NCBI GenBank assembly: GCA_900316925.1
Contig: ONEU01000179.1
Coordinates: 1-7,768 of the forward strand
Direction of reading: 5' to 3'
Length of the DNA: 7,768 nucleotides
Source of the DNA: an uncultured Eubacteriales bacterium
GTDB taxonomy: Bacteria > Bacillota > Clostridia > Oscillospirales > Acutalibacteraceae
Under the pieces are notes generated by a model. That model saw nothing but the letters and a program-made list of their open reading frames with translations. It did no database searches and was not told where the DNA came from. Of the stretch, positions 1-6,700 are shown piece by piece; the first letter of the stretch is position 1; each line of letters starts with the position of its first letter. A program made the position numbers and the translations under genes.

Positions 1-2788
1 GACCCGCACGATCGTGACCATCATCGGCATTGTCCTGTCGGTGGCGCTCATCACGGTGGTAGCCGGCATTTACACCAGCTTTAACCAGAGTATGAATGAT
101 ATGACGGTGCATAACACCGGTGACTATGATCTGATGTTCCAGGGAAAGCAGACCCAGAAGGGCATTCAGCAGCTGGAGGAGAACCCGGATATCCAGGAGG
201 TTTATACTGCTTCAGATGTGGGTGTTGCCAAGCTGGAAAGCGGTACCTTATATACCCCCTATGTCATTGTCAAGGCGCTCACCCCCAATACATTTGAACA
301 CGGCTTTGACTTTTCGCTGAAGGAAGGCCGTTATCCCCAGACTCCCGACGAGATCGCTGTCACGACGGATTACCTGAGACACGCCTCGAAGTGTGAGGTA
401 GGGGGCAAGCTGACACTGGAACTGGGCATGAGAACGATGGACCCGAATGTTACCGATACTATTGAGGTGTACCAGGGAGCTCCGATCAACGAATATGAGC
501 TTCCTGCCGAGGCCTATTATTGGGGTGATAACGAAGTATTCACTCCGAAGGTCACCAAAACCTATACCGTTACCGGTATTATCAATGACGCCTCCGCAGA
601 AATGGCATCGGATCCCTTTTCTGCCTGCCTGCGGATCTACACTGTTGGCAATATTTACGATAAGCCCTTGATGGATTGGGTGGGCGCGTATGACACCTAC
701 ATCCGTTTTACGGATGCTGCTGAAAAGAATTATAAACACGTCATCGGCAGTATGTTCGGTTTGACGGATGAACAGGCAGATATTCTGTTTAGTAACCAGC
801 TGGTTTCTGAGGAGGAGGCCCAGGAGATTTACACCATTATTTCACAAAGCAGCACGGAAGTGGATATGATGAACTATTCAGTGAATGTCCAGCTTCTGTC
901 CTCTAAGGGCATTGATACTGACAAAAGCTCTCTTCTGATGACGCTGGCGATTGTTGGCTTTGTCTTTCTGATGATTATCTGTGCCAGCGTATTTATTATC
1001 CGCAACAGCTTCTCCATCTCCATCACCGAGAAGACCAAGCTGTACGGTATGCTGGCATCCACCGGCGCAACCTCCCGACAGATCAGAAATAATGTGCTGT
1101 TTGAGGGATTTATACTGGGTGTGATCGGTATCCCCCTGGGGCTGCTGCTGGGTGTGGGAGTCACCTGGATCCTGGTGCAGCTCGTCAACGGTCTGATGGG
1201 TGAGTTTATCGGCAAAATGCGTTTTGTGATGATGGTGCCGTTCTGGGCGCTCCTTCTGGCTGCTGGTCTGGGCATTCTGACCATCTTCTTCTCGGTTTAC
1301 TCATCTGCTCACAGAGCCTCCAAAATCTCTCCTATCGAGGCCATCCGCAGCAACACCGATATCAAGATCTCCGGAAAGAAAAAGACCTGCAGCTTCAATA
1401 CGCCTCGCTTCATAGAGAAGCTGTTCGGTGTGGGCGGCAGCATTGCGTGGAAGAACATGAAGCGCAGCCGCAAGCAGTACCGCACGACCGTTGTGTCTAT
1501 TGTTGTCAGCGTGGCGGTATATATCACCATCTATTCGTTCGTGGAATACAACTTCGGTATGATGATGTCACATTATGGCAGCGGTGAATACAATATGGCT
1601 GTAGGGCTTCCGGAGAGTGACGAGAACGGCAAAACATACTCATTAGAAAAGATTCTGAGCAACTATGAAAAGATTGCCCATCTGGATGGTGTCCAGAAAA
1701 GCGTTGTTACTACCAACTACTCGAACTATCGCTTTGATATCCCGATGGATAACGTTAACCCCGATATCAAGCATCTGTATCCTTCTGCGGATAAGATCAA
1801 TACCTATCTCACCTGCGTCGTGGTGGATGATGCAAAATTTGAAACGCTTGCCAAGCCGATGGGACTGACAACCGCCGAATGTAAGAATAAGGCATTTTTA
1901 GGAAATTACTACCGTGAATTTCTGGAAAGAGGCTATAAGGATTATCCGTTCCTGGTGGATTACAAAGGCCTGACCTTAAACGGCAGCATGGAATTATTCA
2001 ATTACGATGATGAATTTGAAATGGGTGAAGGAGACGAGGCCTTAAACGGTCAGGAGACACAGCCGACGGAAAAGAAGCCGGAAGAGAAAACCGTCAGTCT
2101 GACGATTATCGGTGATATGCCGGATAATTTTGTCTACTCGGTTCATAATACGGATCACTATGAACCGCTGCTGATCATCTCCATGGATACCTATGTTTCT
2201 ATGCTGCCTGAAGATGAGAATGCCTATTATTACGGTTTCTCGATGAGTCTCTACTCGGATGACTGCGACACGCTTGAGGAAGAGCTTTCTGATCTGGCAA
2301 CCTCTGACATGAACTACTCCGGATTGTCGCTGATGAATTATTCCAAGCAGCTGCGTCAGATGAATTCCATCATGCTGTTGATTCAGATCTTTATCTACGG
2401 CTTTATCATCGTGATCGTTCTGATCGGTCTGACCAATATCTTCAACACCATCACGACGAATATGAAGATGCGCCGCAAGGAATTTGCGATGCTCCAGTCC
2501 ATCGGAATGACCAAGCACGAGTTTAACAGGATGATCAGCCTGGAAAGCCTGCTTTACACCACCAAGTCATTGCTGATCGGTCTGCCCATCGGAATCGGCA
2601 GCAGCGTGCTGATTTATTTCCTTGTCAATGCCAATGCGGAAACCCACAAGCCCTACATATTCCCGTGGCTGGCAGTGTTGCTGAGCATCTCTGTCGTCAT
2701 GCTGCTGGTGTGGATCATCATGCGCTTCTCCATCAAGAAGGTACACAAGCAGAACATCATTGAAACCATCCGCATCGATAACATTTAA
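1..2788 (+). CDS. ABC transporter permease with two FtsX domains (5' partial)
   Basis: The reading frame is open from base 2 (first residues TRTIVTIIGIVLSVALI), so the GTG at 14 is not the real start and the N-terminus lies upstream; 928 codons are visible, ending in TAA at 2786-2788. Layout: TM1 at about 17-76; extracellular domain 1 (about 280 residues) to about 920; three helices at about 931-1005, 1098-1184 and 1229-1300 forming the first FtsX domain, with the typical signature ASTGATSRQIRNNVLFEG at about 1046-1105; a cytoplasmic linker; TM5 at about 1487-1550; extracellular domain 2 to about 2340, containing an acidic, Gln/Lys-containing insert near 2010-2095; and a C-terminal FtsX triplet (about 2365-2435, 2555-2630, 2665-2730) with the matching MLQSIGMTKHEFNRMISLE signature. 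This 1+3+1+3 plan is that of MacB/FtsX-type permeases, which work with a LolD-like ATPase, normally encoded just upstream. Substrate unknown (peptide, lipid or antimicrobial efflux are possible). Family very secure, function not. Confidence 0.95.
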   Translation, partial: TRTIVTIIGIVLSVALITVVAGIYTSFNQSMNDMTVHNTGDYDLMFQGKQTQKGIQQLEENPDIQEVYTASDVGVAKLESGTLYTPYVIVKALTPNTFEHGFDFSLKEGRYPQTPDEIAVTTDYLRHASKCEVGGKLTLELGMRTMDPNVTDTIEVYQGAPINEYELPAEAYYWGDNEVFTPKVTKTYTVTGIINDASAEMASDPFSACLRIYTVGNIYDKPLMDWVGAYDTYIRFTDAAEKNYKHVIGSMFGLTDEQADILFSNQLVSEEEAQEIYTIISQSSTEVDMMNYSVNVQLLSSKGIDTDKSSLLMTLAIVGFVFLMIICASVFIIRNSFSISITEKTKLYGMLASTGATSRQIRNNVLFEGFILGVIGIPLGLLLGVGVTWILVQLVNGLMGEFIGKMRFVMMVPFWALLLAAGLGILTIFFSVYSSAHRASKISPIEAIRSNTDIKISGKKKTCSFNTPRFIEKLFGVGGSIAWKNMKRSRKQYRTTVVSIVVSVAVYITIYSFVEYNFGMMMSHYGSGEYNMAVGLPESDENGKTYSLEKILSNYEKIAHLDGVQKSVVTTNYSNYRFDIPMDNVNPDIKHLYPSADKINTYLTCVVVDDAKFETLAKPMGLTTAECKNKAFLGNYYREFLERGYKDYPFLVDYKGLTLNGSMELFNYDDEFEMGEGDEALNGQETQPTEKKPEEKTVSLTIIGDMPDNFVYSVHNTDHYEPLLIISMDTYVSMLPEDENAYYYGFSMSLYSDDCDTLEEELSDLATSDMNYSGLSLMNYSKQLRQMNSIMLLIQIFIYGFIIVIVLIGLTNIFNTITTNMKMRRKEFAMLQSIGMTKHEFNRMISLESLLYTTKSLLIGLPIGIGSSVLIYFLVNANAETHKPYIFPWLAVLLSISVVMLLVWIIMRFSIKKVHKQNIIETIRIDNI

Positions 2789-2808
2789 CCACATTGTGTT
2801 CCGGAAAA

Positions 2809-2820
2809 CCACGTCCGTGG
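2809..2820. repeat. Short inverted repeat CCAC-GTCC-GTGG
   Basis: A 4-5 bp perfect inverted repeat lies 20 bases after the permease stop codon and just before the main terminator hairpin. It may form a small hairpin in either transcript. It has no following T-run, so it is not a terminator by itself; it may only be an accessory 3'-end structure. Confidence 0.35.
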
Positions 2821-2827
2821 ATATGAA

Positions 2828-2868
2828 AACGGCACGATACTCCTGGGAGTACCGTGCCGTTGGTTTTT
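2828..2868. terminator. Bidirectional intrinsic terminator between convergent genes
   Basis: The arm at 2828-2843 (AACGGCACGATACTCC) pairs with 2846-2861 (GGAGTACCGTGCCGTT), leaving a tiny TG loop (effectively CTGG). On the + strand there is one A/C mismatch (2837/2852) and the stem is followed by GG and TTTTT (2864-2868), ending the permease transcript. On the - strand the mismatch becomes a G-U wobble, so the stem is continuous over 16 pairs and runs into UUUU (complement of 2826-2829), which would end the thrH transcript. The location between the two converging stop codons (2788 and 2900) fits a shared terminator. Confidence 0.88.
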
Positions 2869-2899
2869 GAAAAAAGTGTGTTTTTGGTGTCCTGCGGGA

Positions 2900-3499
2900 T
2901 CACAGAGCGGCCTTGATAGCCTCAAACAGCTCATCGTAAGTCTCGTAAGCCGGGAGATCGGGGTTATCCTGCTTGATCTTATCGGTGCTTCTGAACAGAA
3001 AACCTGCCTTGCTTGCCTTGATCATTCCCAGATCATTATAGCTGTCGCCGCTTGCGATGGTATCGTAGCCGATGGACTGCAGTGCCTTGACGGTAGTGAA
3101 CTTGGAGTTCTCGATACGCATCCGGAAACCGGTGATCTCGCCGTTATCAGCCACCTCAAGGGTGTTGCAGAAGATGGTGGGCCAGCCGAGCTTTTTCATC
3201 AGGGGCTTTGCAAACTGGGTGAAGGTATCGCTGATAATGATAACCTGTGTGAGCTCACGGAGCTTGTCAAGAAACTCTCTTGCTCCGGGCATGGGGTCGA
3301 TCTTAGCAATGGTGTCCTGGATCTCCTTGAGACCGAGGCCGTGCTCCTTGAGGATATCCAGACGGAACTTCATCAGCTTCGCATAATCAGGCTCGTCACG
3401 GGTGGTCTTTTTGAGTTCGGGAATACCGCTTGCTTCAGCAAATGCAATCCAGATTTCGGGTACGAGTACGCCTTCCAGATCCAAACAAACAATTTCCAT
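2900..3499 (-). CDS. thrH: ThrH-type phosphoserine phosphatase / homoserine phosphotransferase (HAD superfamily)
   Basis: This 199-residue protein starts MEIVCLDLEGVLVPEIWIAF, nearly the same as Pseudomonas ThrH from memory, and is close to that family's usual length of about 205. HAD motif I is DLEGV with nucleophile D7; the usual second acid is Glu (E9), as is characteristic of ThrH rather than SerB. Motif II is SDT (S90-D91), motif III is K133, and motif IV is GDSYND (151-156, D152 and D156 binding Mg2+). Known ThrH is a soluble cytoplasmic enzyme that dephosphorylates phosphoserine in serine synthesis and can move the phosphate to homoserine, feeding threonine synthesis. The ATG at 3499 is chosen because AAGGAG lies 9 bases upstream (3514-3509); the ATG at 3506 is out of frame. 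The gene is monocistronic here, convergent with the permease and divergent from the membrane protein. Whether the transferase activity is retained cannot be told from sequence. Confidence 0.95.
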   Translation of the reverse strand: MEIVCLDLEGVLVPEIWIAFAEASGIPELKKTTRDEPDYAKLMKFRLDILKEHGLGLKEIQDTIAKIDPMPGAREFLDKLRELTQVIIISDTFTQFAKPLMKKLGWPTIFCNTLEVADNGEITGFRMRIENSKFTTVKALQSIGYDTIASGDSYNDLGMIKASKAGFLFRSTDKIKQDNPDLPAYETYDELFEAIKAAL

Positions 3500-3508
3500 T
3501 TTTCATTA

Positions 3509-3514
3509 CTCCTT
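3509..3514 (-). promoter_or_regulatory. Ribosome binding site of thrH
   Basis: AAGGAG on the - strand, followed by TAATGAAAA and then the ATG at 3499-3497 (9-base spacing). It decides the thrH start, because the nearer ATG at 3506-3504 is only 2 bases from the site and out of frame. Confidence 0.85.
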
Positions 3515-3527
3515 ACTGTTTGGGATA

Positions 3528-3540
3528 CGGAATGATTCCG
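3528..3540. promoter_or_regulatory. Perfect 13-bp palindrome, candidate operator in the thrH leader
   Basis: CGGAAT-G-ATTCCG is a perfect inverted repeat (6+1+6). It begins about 9 bases downstream of the thrH -10 box, so it covers roughly +2 to +14 of the predicted transcript and lies ahead of the ribosome binding site. This is a classic place for a repressor to block transcription. The protein that would bind is not identifiable from the window. Alternatively it could be a chance palindrome; the loop is too small (1 base) to be a good RNA hairpin. Confidence 0.5.
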
Positions 3541-3548
3541 CCGGGAAC

Positions 3549-3576
3549 ATTATAACATAGTTTTTTGTATTTTAAC
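3549..3576 (-). promoter_or_regulatory. thrH promoter (extended -10)
   Basis: On the - strand, TATAAT occupies 3554-3549 (perfect consensus) and is preceded by TGT (3557-3555), making an extended -10 of the TGn type. The -35 is weak: the best candidate is GTTAAA (3576-3571) at 16-base spacing, which the extended -10 would offset. An A-tract of seven (complement of 3579-3585) and the AAAAATTTTT at 3598-3607 upstream would act like an UP element. The predicted start is near 3542, giving a leader of about 43 bases. Confidence 0.75.
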
Positions 3577-3639
3577 AGTTTTTTTCGATAATTCATTAAA
3601 AATTTTTCTGTACGCCGAAAAAACTCACGGCGGGAAGAC

Positions 3640-3668
3640 TTGTAATTTGAGGCTGATTACAGTATAAT
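3640..3668 (+). promoter_or_regulatory. Promoter of the membrane-scaffold protein / pyrC unit
   Basis: TTGTAA (3640-3645, four of six consensus positions) and a perfect TATAAT (3663-3668) are separated by exactly 17 bases, as in housekeeping sigma-A promoters. The predicted start is near 3675, giving a leader of about 63 bases before the ATG at 3739. This promoter is back-to-back with that of thrH (-35 elements about 65 bases apart). Confidence 0.82.
3641..3661. promoter_or_regulatory. Inverted repeat TGTAAT-N9-ATTACA over the -35/spacer, candidate operator
   Basis: Perfect 6-bp half-sites (3641-3646 and 3656-3661) lie within the promoter, the left one overlapping the -35 box and the right one abutting the -10 box. 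A bound dimer here would block RNA polymerase. The sequence TGATTACAG that contains the right half-site recurs exactly at 3685-3693, 31 bases (about three helical turns) downstream. The regulator family is not assigned. Confidence 0.5.
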
Positions 3669-3676
3669 ATATCATG

Positions 3677-3692
3677 TGTAAATATGATTACA
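3677..3692. promoter_or_regulatory. Second inverted repeat TGTAA-N6-TTACA at the transcription start, candidate operator
   Basis: TGTAA (3677-3681) and TTACA (3688-3692) form a second, related inverted repeat at about +3 to +18 of the predicted transcript. It shares the half-site sequence with 3641-3661 but has a shorter spacer (6 instead of 9). Two like-sequence sites flanking a -10 box suggest cooperative repression or looping, though AT-rich DNA makes short repeats fairly common. Confidence 0.45.
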
Positions 3693-3700
3693 GGACGTAA

Positions 3701-3722
3701 CGCTTTCAGATAAGCAAAAGCG
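3701..3722 (+). promoter_or_regulatory. 5' leader hairpin before the ribosome binding site
   Basis: CGCTTT (3701-3706) pairs with AAAGCG (3717-3722) around a 10-base loop. The stem ends 3 bases before AGGAGG (3726-3731). It may stabilise the mRNA 5' end or tune access to the ribosome binding site. It is small and has no recognisable riboswitch features. Confidence 0.4.
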
Positions 3723-3725
3723 ATG

Positions 3726-3731
3726 AGGAGG
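3726..3731 (+). promoter_or_regulatory. Ribosome binding site of the membrane-scaffold protein
   Basis: A perfect AGGAGG with 7 bases to the ATG at 3739, which fixes the start just before the signal peptide. Confidence 0.92.
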
Positions 3732-3738
3732 ATTCACC

Positions 3739-6700
3739 ATGAAAAAACTATCTGCCCTGCTGGCTGCAGCGCTGGTTGCACTCACACTCTCGATGCCGGT
3801 GTATGCAGAGCCAAGCGAAAGCAGTGAGGAGAGCGCTGCCCAGGAAAGTGTCTCAGAGACAACCGAGGAAAGCAGCGAAAAACCCGGTGAAGGAAGTACC
3901 GGCAACAGTAAGCCGTCCGGTGAAGCGAGTACGCAGCAAAGCTCGAAAGCCTCAGGCCAGGCATCCGTCCAGACCTCTTCCAAGGCATCTTCCGGGAGCA
4001 GTAAGGAAGAAAGCAGCAATGTGCCGGTAGAGAAGCTGAATTTCAAGGAATACCGTGTGGACTTTGCCAAGATGGATATTTCCTTTCCGGATACGATGTA
4101 TGTCATCACCCGTGACACCGACGCCAATGATCCTGCTTTTGAAGCCTACCGCCTCACAAAGAACGAGATCATGGAGAATTTTGAGAAATCCTCAACCTAT
4201 ATCCGTGCGAGTGTGAAGGACTTTTCCTATGACATCACCGTGACCGTGATGAAGAACAGTGATACCGAAGCGGTCAAGGATCTGTCTTCGCTCACCGATC
4301 AGGAGATCGAGAGTATCACGAATAACCTGCTCAAGCAGGAGGTCTATAAGGGCTGCACCAAGAGCAATATCAATAACACCCTGTTCCTGAGCCTGAATAT
4401 GGAAGAGGAGACCGATAATACGAAGATCAGCGGTATCCAGGAATACACGATCGTGAACGGCGTGCGTGTGATTATCACCTTCCAGACATACGACGGGGTG
4501 ATCGACCCGTATGAGCAGCAGGTCTTCAATGCGGTCATGCAGACGGTGAAGTTTGACGGCGTCCAGCCCGCACCGGCGCCCCAGTCGTCCGTACAGCAGA
4601 GCGAGACAATCGTTAATTCCGACAGCTTTGATATCCGCTACATCTATATCATTATTGCCTCCGCCATCGGACTGATCGCCCTTGTGGTGATGATTACCGC
4701 CGGTATGCGCTATAAGAAGACCAAGAGGCTGGCCGAGCAGCTGGAAGAGGAAGAGGAGACCGAGATTGAAGCTCCGTCCCGCGGACGTTCGACCACCGCT
4801 CTGGTGGAAAACGAAGACAATCAGAACCGGGAGCCGGAGGATATCTATTCCGACACCCGGATCGAGAAATACGGCACACAGGAATTTGCGCTTGATGCGG
4901 CCATGATCAATACCGCACCGATGACCTATGAGAGTCTGACAGCAGGCACTCCCGTCCAGGAGAAGCTGAACGAGGATACGGTAAGAGTGACCGAGCTGCC
5001 TGAAACAGACGAGATCAGCAGTCAGGAGAGCACGCAGCCGGAGGGCTTTACCGAGATCACCGCAACGCCCGAGGAACAGCCGTATCCTGCACAGTCCGCT
5101 TACCCGGAGGAGGGCACGGAGTCTGCTCCGTATGCTGCATCCTACGGTCAGGAGGCACCGTTTGCACGGCCTGCAGCGGAGGAGTCTGTCAGCAATTATC
5201 CCGATGGTGAGAGCGGTGATGAGGTTGTTTTTGCGGAGATTACCGAGAAGCGTCATACCGAGATCGAGCAGATCGGTGTTTCCGAGCAGGAGAACGGCGG
5301 CCAGACCGAGCAGATCAGCGCCGGTGAGCCTGTCGCAGAGACAGAAGGAGAGGAAGAATTATCCGCTTACGAGAAGCGTTTCGGCAAGAACCGTACCACC
5401 CCCCTTGTCACCGCTGCAGCAGCTGCTTCACCGGATATCGTACTGGTCAATGCTGACGAGAAACGCAAATCCAAGTTTGAAAAGCACTTTGGCAAATTAG
5501 AGCCTGCCGCTCAGGAGCAGGAGACTGCCCCTGCAGCCGTGCAGGAAGAGACGGTGTCGGAAGAGCCTGTCATCGAAAAGCCTGTCAGTGAGGAACCCGT
5601 GATCGAAGAGCCTGTGAAGGAAGAACCCGTCAAGGAAGAGACTGTCACGGAGGAACTTCTTGAGGAAGAGCCGATTATGGAGGAACAGCCTACAGAAACT
5701 GCTTTCTCCAAGCTGATCGACAGACTGAAGAGCAGCAGCGGTGAATCCAAAGAGCCTGTTCCTGCCGCAGAACCTGAGCGGAAACCCGAGGTTCAGACAG
5801 AGCCGAAGAAATCTGAAAATACCATTGAGCTGGAGATCTCCAAATCCGCAGACGGCAGCCTGATCATCGGCGCAATGAGAGAGAATAACGGCAAGCCGTT
5901 GGATATTGAGATCAAGAATTCCGCCGACCTCAAGGCAGAGCGTAAACGTGAACTGAGAAGTATGGGACTGGAGGATGCCGATAAGGGCGAGATCTATAAC
6001 CATCGGGATGCCATGGCGAAGGAAGGCTTCACCGTCAAAGCCAAGGGAACTGACGAAGCTTCTTCCGAGGAGGAAGAGGAGACAGGCTCCCGCTTTGATA
6101 AGCTGTTTGGTGCCGATAGGGAGAAGAAGCCCGTTGAACCGGAAACAAAGCAAACAGCGGCAGAGGAAGAGAACGACTTTGAGGAATCCGCCTTCGAGAA
6201 GCGTTTCGGCAAGGGCAGAAGCACTGCTGCCGCCGGAAATACCGCAGGAGCTGCCGCCGGAGCAGTCAATGCCGCCGGAACAGCGGGTGCAGCTGCGGTT
6301 ATTGCGGGAACCGTGACCGCCGCGTCTGCCGGAACCGCCGCCGTAGCAGCCGTATTCGGCAAGGCGGAGAAAGCCAAGGGAAAGAAGAAGCATCAGGAGG
6401 AACCCTCCAAGCCGGAGACGGTGGAGGAATTCTTCGAGGGTGTGAAGGCCGAGAAGACCGTGACACCGCCGGCAGAGACAGCACAGCCTGCCGCAGAAAC
6501 AGCCGCCGCAGCCGGGGAACCTGTTGCAGAGCAGCGTAAATCAAGGAGAGATGAATTTATGTTTGAGCGTGATTCCGGCATTATTTTTGAACACGCCAGA
6601 GAATCCAGACAGCCCATTCAGCCCATGTTCAGCAGCTTTACCAAGGTGCCGAGACTGGAGGATGTGAATGCGGAGGAATATAACAAGCAGTATGAAGAGA

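Noticed and set aside
14..16. GTG as the start of the permease
   Set aside because: The frame is open upstream to the window edge and the preceding residues TRTI belong to the usual N-terminal signature, so the real start is outside.
1405..1440. RFIEKLFGVGGS in the permease, resembling the scaffold motif
   Set aside because: Similar basic-LFG linkers before the second half are common in FtsX-type permeases, and one match to so short a motif is likely by chance.
2867..3535. 222-codon open frame on the + strand opposite thrH
   Set aside because: It is the antisense shadow of thrH, which has the full HAD motifs and a ribosome binding site; the + frame has no ribosome binding site and starts inside the terminator tail.
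3613..3632. CGCCG / CGGCG inverted repeat with a 10-base A-rich loop
   Set aside because: A 5-bp stem upstream of both promoters, with no T-run after it on the + strand; too weak to call a terminator or operator.
4192..5256. 354-codon open frame on the - strand inside the scaffold gene
   Set aside because: The translation is Leu/Arg/Gly/Cys-rich with no domain or ribosome binding site, as expected for the antisense of Glu/Lys/Thr-rich coding sequence.
5362..6213. RFGK-Arg strings resembling animal RFamide neuropeptide precursors
   Set aside because: The motif lies in a predicted cytoplasmic tail of a bacterial protein with no processing sites or amidation machinery; the similarity is only in a few residues.
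5497..6393. 298-codon open frame on the - strand inside the scaffold gene
   Set aside because: Low-complexity shadow of the Glu- and Ala-rich tail; the 5-residue repeats give a mirror repeat in it, not independent structure.
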